A DNA stretch of 64,000 nt from Luteolibacter sp. LG18 (GTDB lineage: Bacteria > Verrucomicrobiota > Verrucomicrobiia > Verrucomicrobiales > Akkermansiaceae). The stretch spans positions 1,178,001 to 1,242,000 of the forward strand of contig NZ_AP024600.1 of the NCBI RefSeq assembly GCF_036322585.1. The letters run 5' to 3'. Below, in pieces: positions 61,930 to 64,000 of this stretch; position 1 is the stretch's first letter, and every line of letters starts with the position of its first letter. The notes below the pieces were generated by a model. It saw only the letters and a list, made by a program, of their open reading frames with translations. It ran no database searches and was not told the origin of the DNA. Both the position numbers and the translations under genes were made by a program.

Positions 61930-62054
61930 TGTGGCGGGCGGATCGTTCGGTAAGACCGAGCCATCCGCCCGCTTTCGTTTTGGCCCCCAGGCCGGCATGG
62001 GCAGCCACTGATCTTACTGGCTATTTCCGCCTCCAACACCAAGCGTCCGGGGGC

Positions 62055-62234
62055 ATGAGAAACTGGTGGTACGAAAGCAGCACCAAACAAAAGTGGTTTG
62101 TAGGAGGACTGCTGATGATCGGCGTGAACCTCGTCACATGGTTCATCATGGGCTTCTTTTCGCTGAAGCTGGGAACTATCACCGGCTGCGCTTTCATCCG
62201 AGCCTGGATGCTGCCTTCTGACTATGACGACTGA
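62055..62234 (+). CDS. short membrane protein
   Basis: A 59-residue protein with one helix (WFVGGLLMIGVNLVTWFIM) near the middle and a short C-terminal polar tail. A GGGGG sequence precedes the ATG. It fits no recognised family; the region between it and its neighbours carries only repeats. Existence as a gene is plausible rather than certain. Confidence 0.5.
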   Translation: MRNWWYESSTKQKWFVGGLLMIGVNLVTWFIMGFFSLKLGTITGCAFIRAWMLPSDYDD

Positions 62235-62255
62235 GTTGCTGCGCGTTCCCGGAAA

Positions 62256-62570
62256 TCAACCCTCCCGGTCCAGACTCTCCCGGCGGAAGCGACGCTCACC
62301 CCGCATCACCCCGACAATCCGGACGGTGGCTGCTTTCGGATCAAATCGATAAAAAATACGACAAGGTGCGACCACCACCTGACGATGGGTTTTGAGCGGT
62401 CGCATTTCGGAAATGAAAGAACCGGTCTCCGGAAACGAAGCCAGTTGCTCCACTCGCTTGAAAACGCGCTTCACGAAGCGTCCCGCGGCATCCGGCTTAT
62501 CAAGTGCGATGTAATCGGCGATAGCGTCGAGATCCGCCAAGGCGGGTTCGGTCCAGATCACTTCAGCCAT
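62256..62570 (-). CDS. RelE/ParE family toxin
   Basis: A 104-residue protein of the ParE superfamily: VIWTEPALADLDAIADYIAL at the N-terminus, ASFPETGSFISEMR near the middle, YRF and VGVMRGERRFR at the C-terminus. ParE toxins poison DNA gyrase, RelE toxins cleave mRNA; this one looks ParE-like. It overlaps the antitoxin gene by 13 bases, as expected for an operon with the antitoxin first. Confidence 0.88.
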   Translation of the reverse strand: MAEVIWTEPALADLDAIADYIALDKPDAAGRFVKRVFKRVEQLASFPETGSFISEMRPLKTHRQVVVAPCRIFYRFDPKAATVRIVGVMRGERRFRRESLDREG

Positions 62571-62815
62571 CGTGCCATCCGTTGTTTGGCAGCTTCGTGG
62601 GTAACCACGCGACCTTCTTCCACGGCTTTTTCACCTCGGGCGATGATCTCCAGAACGCCGAGCTTTTGCTGGGTGGCTTCGAATGTTTCGACATCCACGA
62701 GGTAGGCGGCAGGCAAGCCGTGCTGGGTGATGAGGACCGGATCACGGGCAGCCGCGAGTTCGGTCAGAATCCGGTTCGTCTCACGTTTCAGCGTGGTCGC
62801 CAGCTCGGTTTTCAT
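62558..62815 (-). CDS. Phd/YefM family antitoxin
   Basis: An 85-residue protein with the Phd/YefM start (TTLKRETNRILTELAAARDP, VLITQHGLPAAYLVDVETFE) and a C-terminal helical tail that would wrap the toxin. First gene of the toxin-antitoxin pair; such antitoxins also repress their own promoter, which should lie between 62816 and 62957. Confidence 0.87.
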   Translation of the reverse strand: MKTELATTLKRETNRILTELAAARDPVLITQHGLPAAYLVDVETFEATQQKLGVLEIIARGEKAVEEGRVVTHEAAKQRMARWLK

Positions 62816-62957
62816 AAAGTGACACTAAAGTAGCACTCGGAAGACGACAAGCGGAGGTTTTCGAAACGGCCGCCGGTTGCAAAATCCTCTCACGATTCGA
62901 ATTGATTGGAAGCCCCCGCGCCACCACTGTGTCAGGCGAACTCGAACCACCACCACC

Positions 62958-64000
62958 ATGGGCTTGATGGACTTTATCAAAGGGGAGCTGCTCGAAATCA
63001 TCGAGTGGCAGGATGACAGCCGTGACACGATCGCCTGGCGCTTCCCGGACGATGACAAGGCGATCAAGAACGGCGCGCAGCTCATCGTCCGCGAGAGCCA
63101 GACCGCGCAGTTCCTCTACCTCGGCCAGTTCGGCGACACCTTCGGCCCCGGCAAGCACACGCTGGCCACCGAGAACATCCCGGTGCTGACCCGCATCCAG
63201 GGATGGAAGTACGGGTTCCAGAGCCCCTTCAAGGCGGACGTCTATTTCGTCAACACCCGCCTCTTCACCGGCAACAAGTGGGGCACGGCGAACCCGATCA
63301 TGCTGCGCGACCAGGACCTTGGCATCGTCCGGGCCCGCGCCTACGGCACCTACGATTTCAAGGTGACGAACGTGCAGACCTTCCTCAAGGAGGTCGCCGG
63401 ATCGGACCAGGATTTCCGCGTCGATGAGTTCGCGGACGCGATGCGCTCCCGCATCGTCAGCGTGTTCTCCGACGCGCTCGCCAGCGCGCACGTGCCGGTG
63501 TTCGACGTGGCCACGCGCTACATGGACCTCGGCGACGCGCTGCTGCCGCTGATCAACCCGGTGATGTCCGCGAAGTACGGCATCGAGATCGGCAGCTTCA
63601 TCGTCGAGAACGTGTCCGTGCCGCCGGAGGTGGAGGAGGCGATCGACAAGCGCTCCGCGATGTCCGCGATCGGCAATCTCAATGACTACGTGAAGTACCA
63701 GATGGGCCAAGGCATGGCCGCGGGTGGTGGCGGTGGCGCCGCCGGCACCGCGTCCGAGCTGGCCGTGGGTTTCGCCGTGGCGAAAGAGCTGATGCAGCAA
63801 AGCGGCATGACCGGTGGTGGCACTCCGCCGCCGCTGCCAAGCGCGGTTCCCGTGGCCGCCGCGGCCCCGGCTCCCGCTCCCGCCTTGGATCTCCTCGATC
63901 CGGCGTCGATCGCCCAGATGCTCGGCGTGACCGAGGCGGACGTGATGGAGGAAATCAACTCCGGCAAGCTTCCCGCCAAGAAGATCGGCTCCAGCTACCG
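62958..64000 (+). CDS. SPFH/band 7 domain protein (virion core protein-like), truncated by the window end
   Basis: At least 347 residues, open at the window edge. The N-terminus MGLMDFIKGELLEIIEWQDD and phrases GQFGDTFGPGKHTLATENIP, FNTRLF-type FVNTRLFTGNKWGTANP, YGTYDFKVTNVQTFLKEV and SFIVENVSVPPEVEEAIDKR are those of the SPFH-domain proteins annotated as virion core protein-like (YdjI group). A Gly/Pro/Ala-rich linker follows at about 255-310. The end DPASIAQMLGVTEADVMEEI then GKLPAKKIGSSYR resembles an excisionase-type helix-turn-helix. The rest lies outside the window. Confidence 0.85.
   Translation, partial: MGLMDFIKGELLEIIEWQDDSRDTIAWRFPDDDKAIKNGAQLIVRESQTAQFLYLGQFGDTFGPGKHTLATENIPVLTRIQGWKYGFQSPFKADVYFVNTRLFTGNKWGTANPIMLRDQDLGIVRARAYGTYDFKVTNVQTFLKEVAGSDQDFRVDEFADAMRSRIVSVFSDALASAHVPVFDVATRYMDLGDALLPLINPVMSAKYGIEIGSFIVENVSVPPEVEEAIDKRSAMSAIGNLNDYVKYQMGQGMAAGGGGGAAGTASELAVGFAVAKELMQQSGMTGGGTPPPLPSAVPVAAAAPAPAPALDLLDPASIAQMLGVTEADVMEEINSGKLPAKKIGSSY

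Overview
The window is high-GC (roughly two thirds G+C), gene-dense DNA from a member of the Verrucomicrobiota, most likely a Luteolibacter- or Haloferula-like Verrucomicrobiaceae. Support comes from the sigma factor / FecR / DUF1553 / DUF1501 cytochrome-sulfatase-type operon typical of the PVC superphylum, from a recA promoter carrying the LexA box described for Verrucomicrobia (TGTTC-N4-GAACA), and from many TPR, secretin-like and discoidin-like secreted proteins. Genes are mostly housekeeping or envelope functions; no rRNA gene, complete tRNA, insertion sequence, prophage or CRISPR array was found.

Layout. 1-5.6 kb: RND efflux pump and adaptor, an entericidin-like lipoprotein and a DUF2383 protein. 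5.7-12.3 kb: a large exported discoidin-like protein with a thioredoxin-fold partner, RNase HI, glycine C-acetyltransferase, a DUF4328 membrane protein and a secretin-core-like secreted protein. 12.4-19.4 kb: ribulose-phosphate epimerase, then a translationally coupled sigma factor, FecR-discoidin protein and c-type DUF1549/DUF1553 protein, followed by a DUF1501 protein. 19.5-22.1 kb: a reverse-strand operon of two tandem small membrane paralogs, a secretin-core-like protein and a serpin-like protein. 22.3-25.7 kb: recA, ROK-family protein, type III pantothenate kinase. 25.7-29.5 kb: a nitrogen module of an ammonium transporter and two tandem TorF-type porins, with near-perfect sigma-54 promoters before the transporter and the second porin. 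29.5-39 kb: XerC-type recombinase, TPR proteins, endonuclease III, NlpC/P60-like protein, YebC, RlmN, CDGSH protein, glycosyl-hydrolase-like protein. 39-49.6 kb: DUF2339 membrane protein, two tandem secretin-core-like proteins, a kinase-fold protein, an M3 oligopeptidase, a BI-1 protein. 49.8-64 kb: short asparaginase, uracil-DNA glycosylase, GH20 hexosaminidase, XerD, PUR-alpha-like protein, QueG, shikimate kinase, ClC channel, a GntR/LacI-like regulator, prfB with its programmed frameshift, a ParE/Phd toxin-antitoxin pair and a truncated SPFH protein ending in an excisionase-like helix-turn-helix.

The most unusual layer is between the genes. At least six families of palindromic repeats (about 30-220 bp) sit in the gaps, several flush with or overlapping stop codons, and some provide the last codons or the stop codon of neighbouring genes. 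One family, normally a hairpin with a 30-40 base loop, appears to be split around the whole queG gene. Other points of note are a family of four secreted secretin-core-like proteins without the rest of a secretin, a divergent bacterial serpin, a ROK protein lacking all its zinc ligands, and the paired sigma-54 control of ammonium uptake and an outer-membrane porin.
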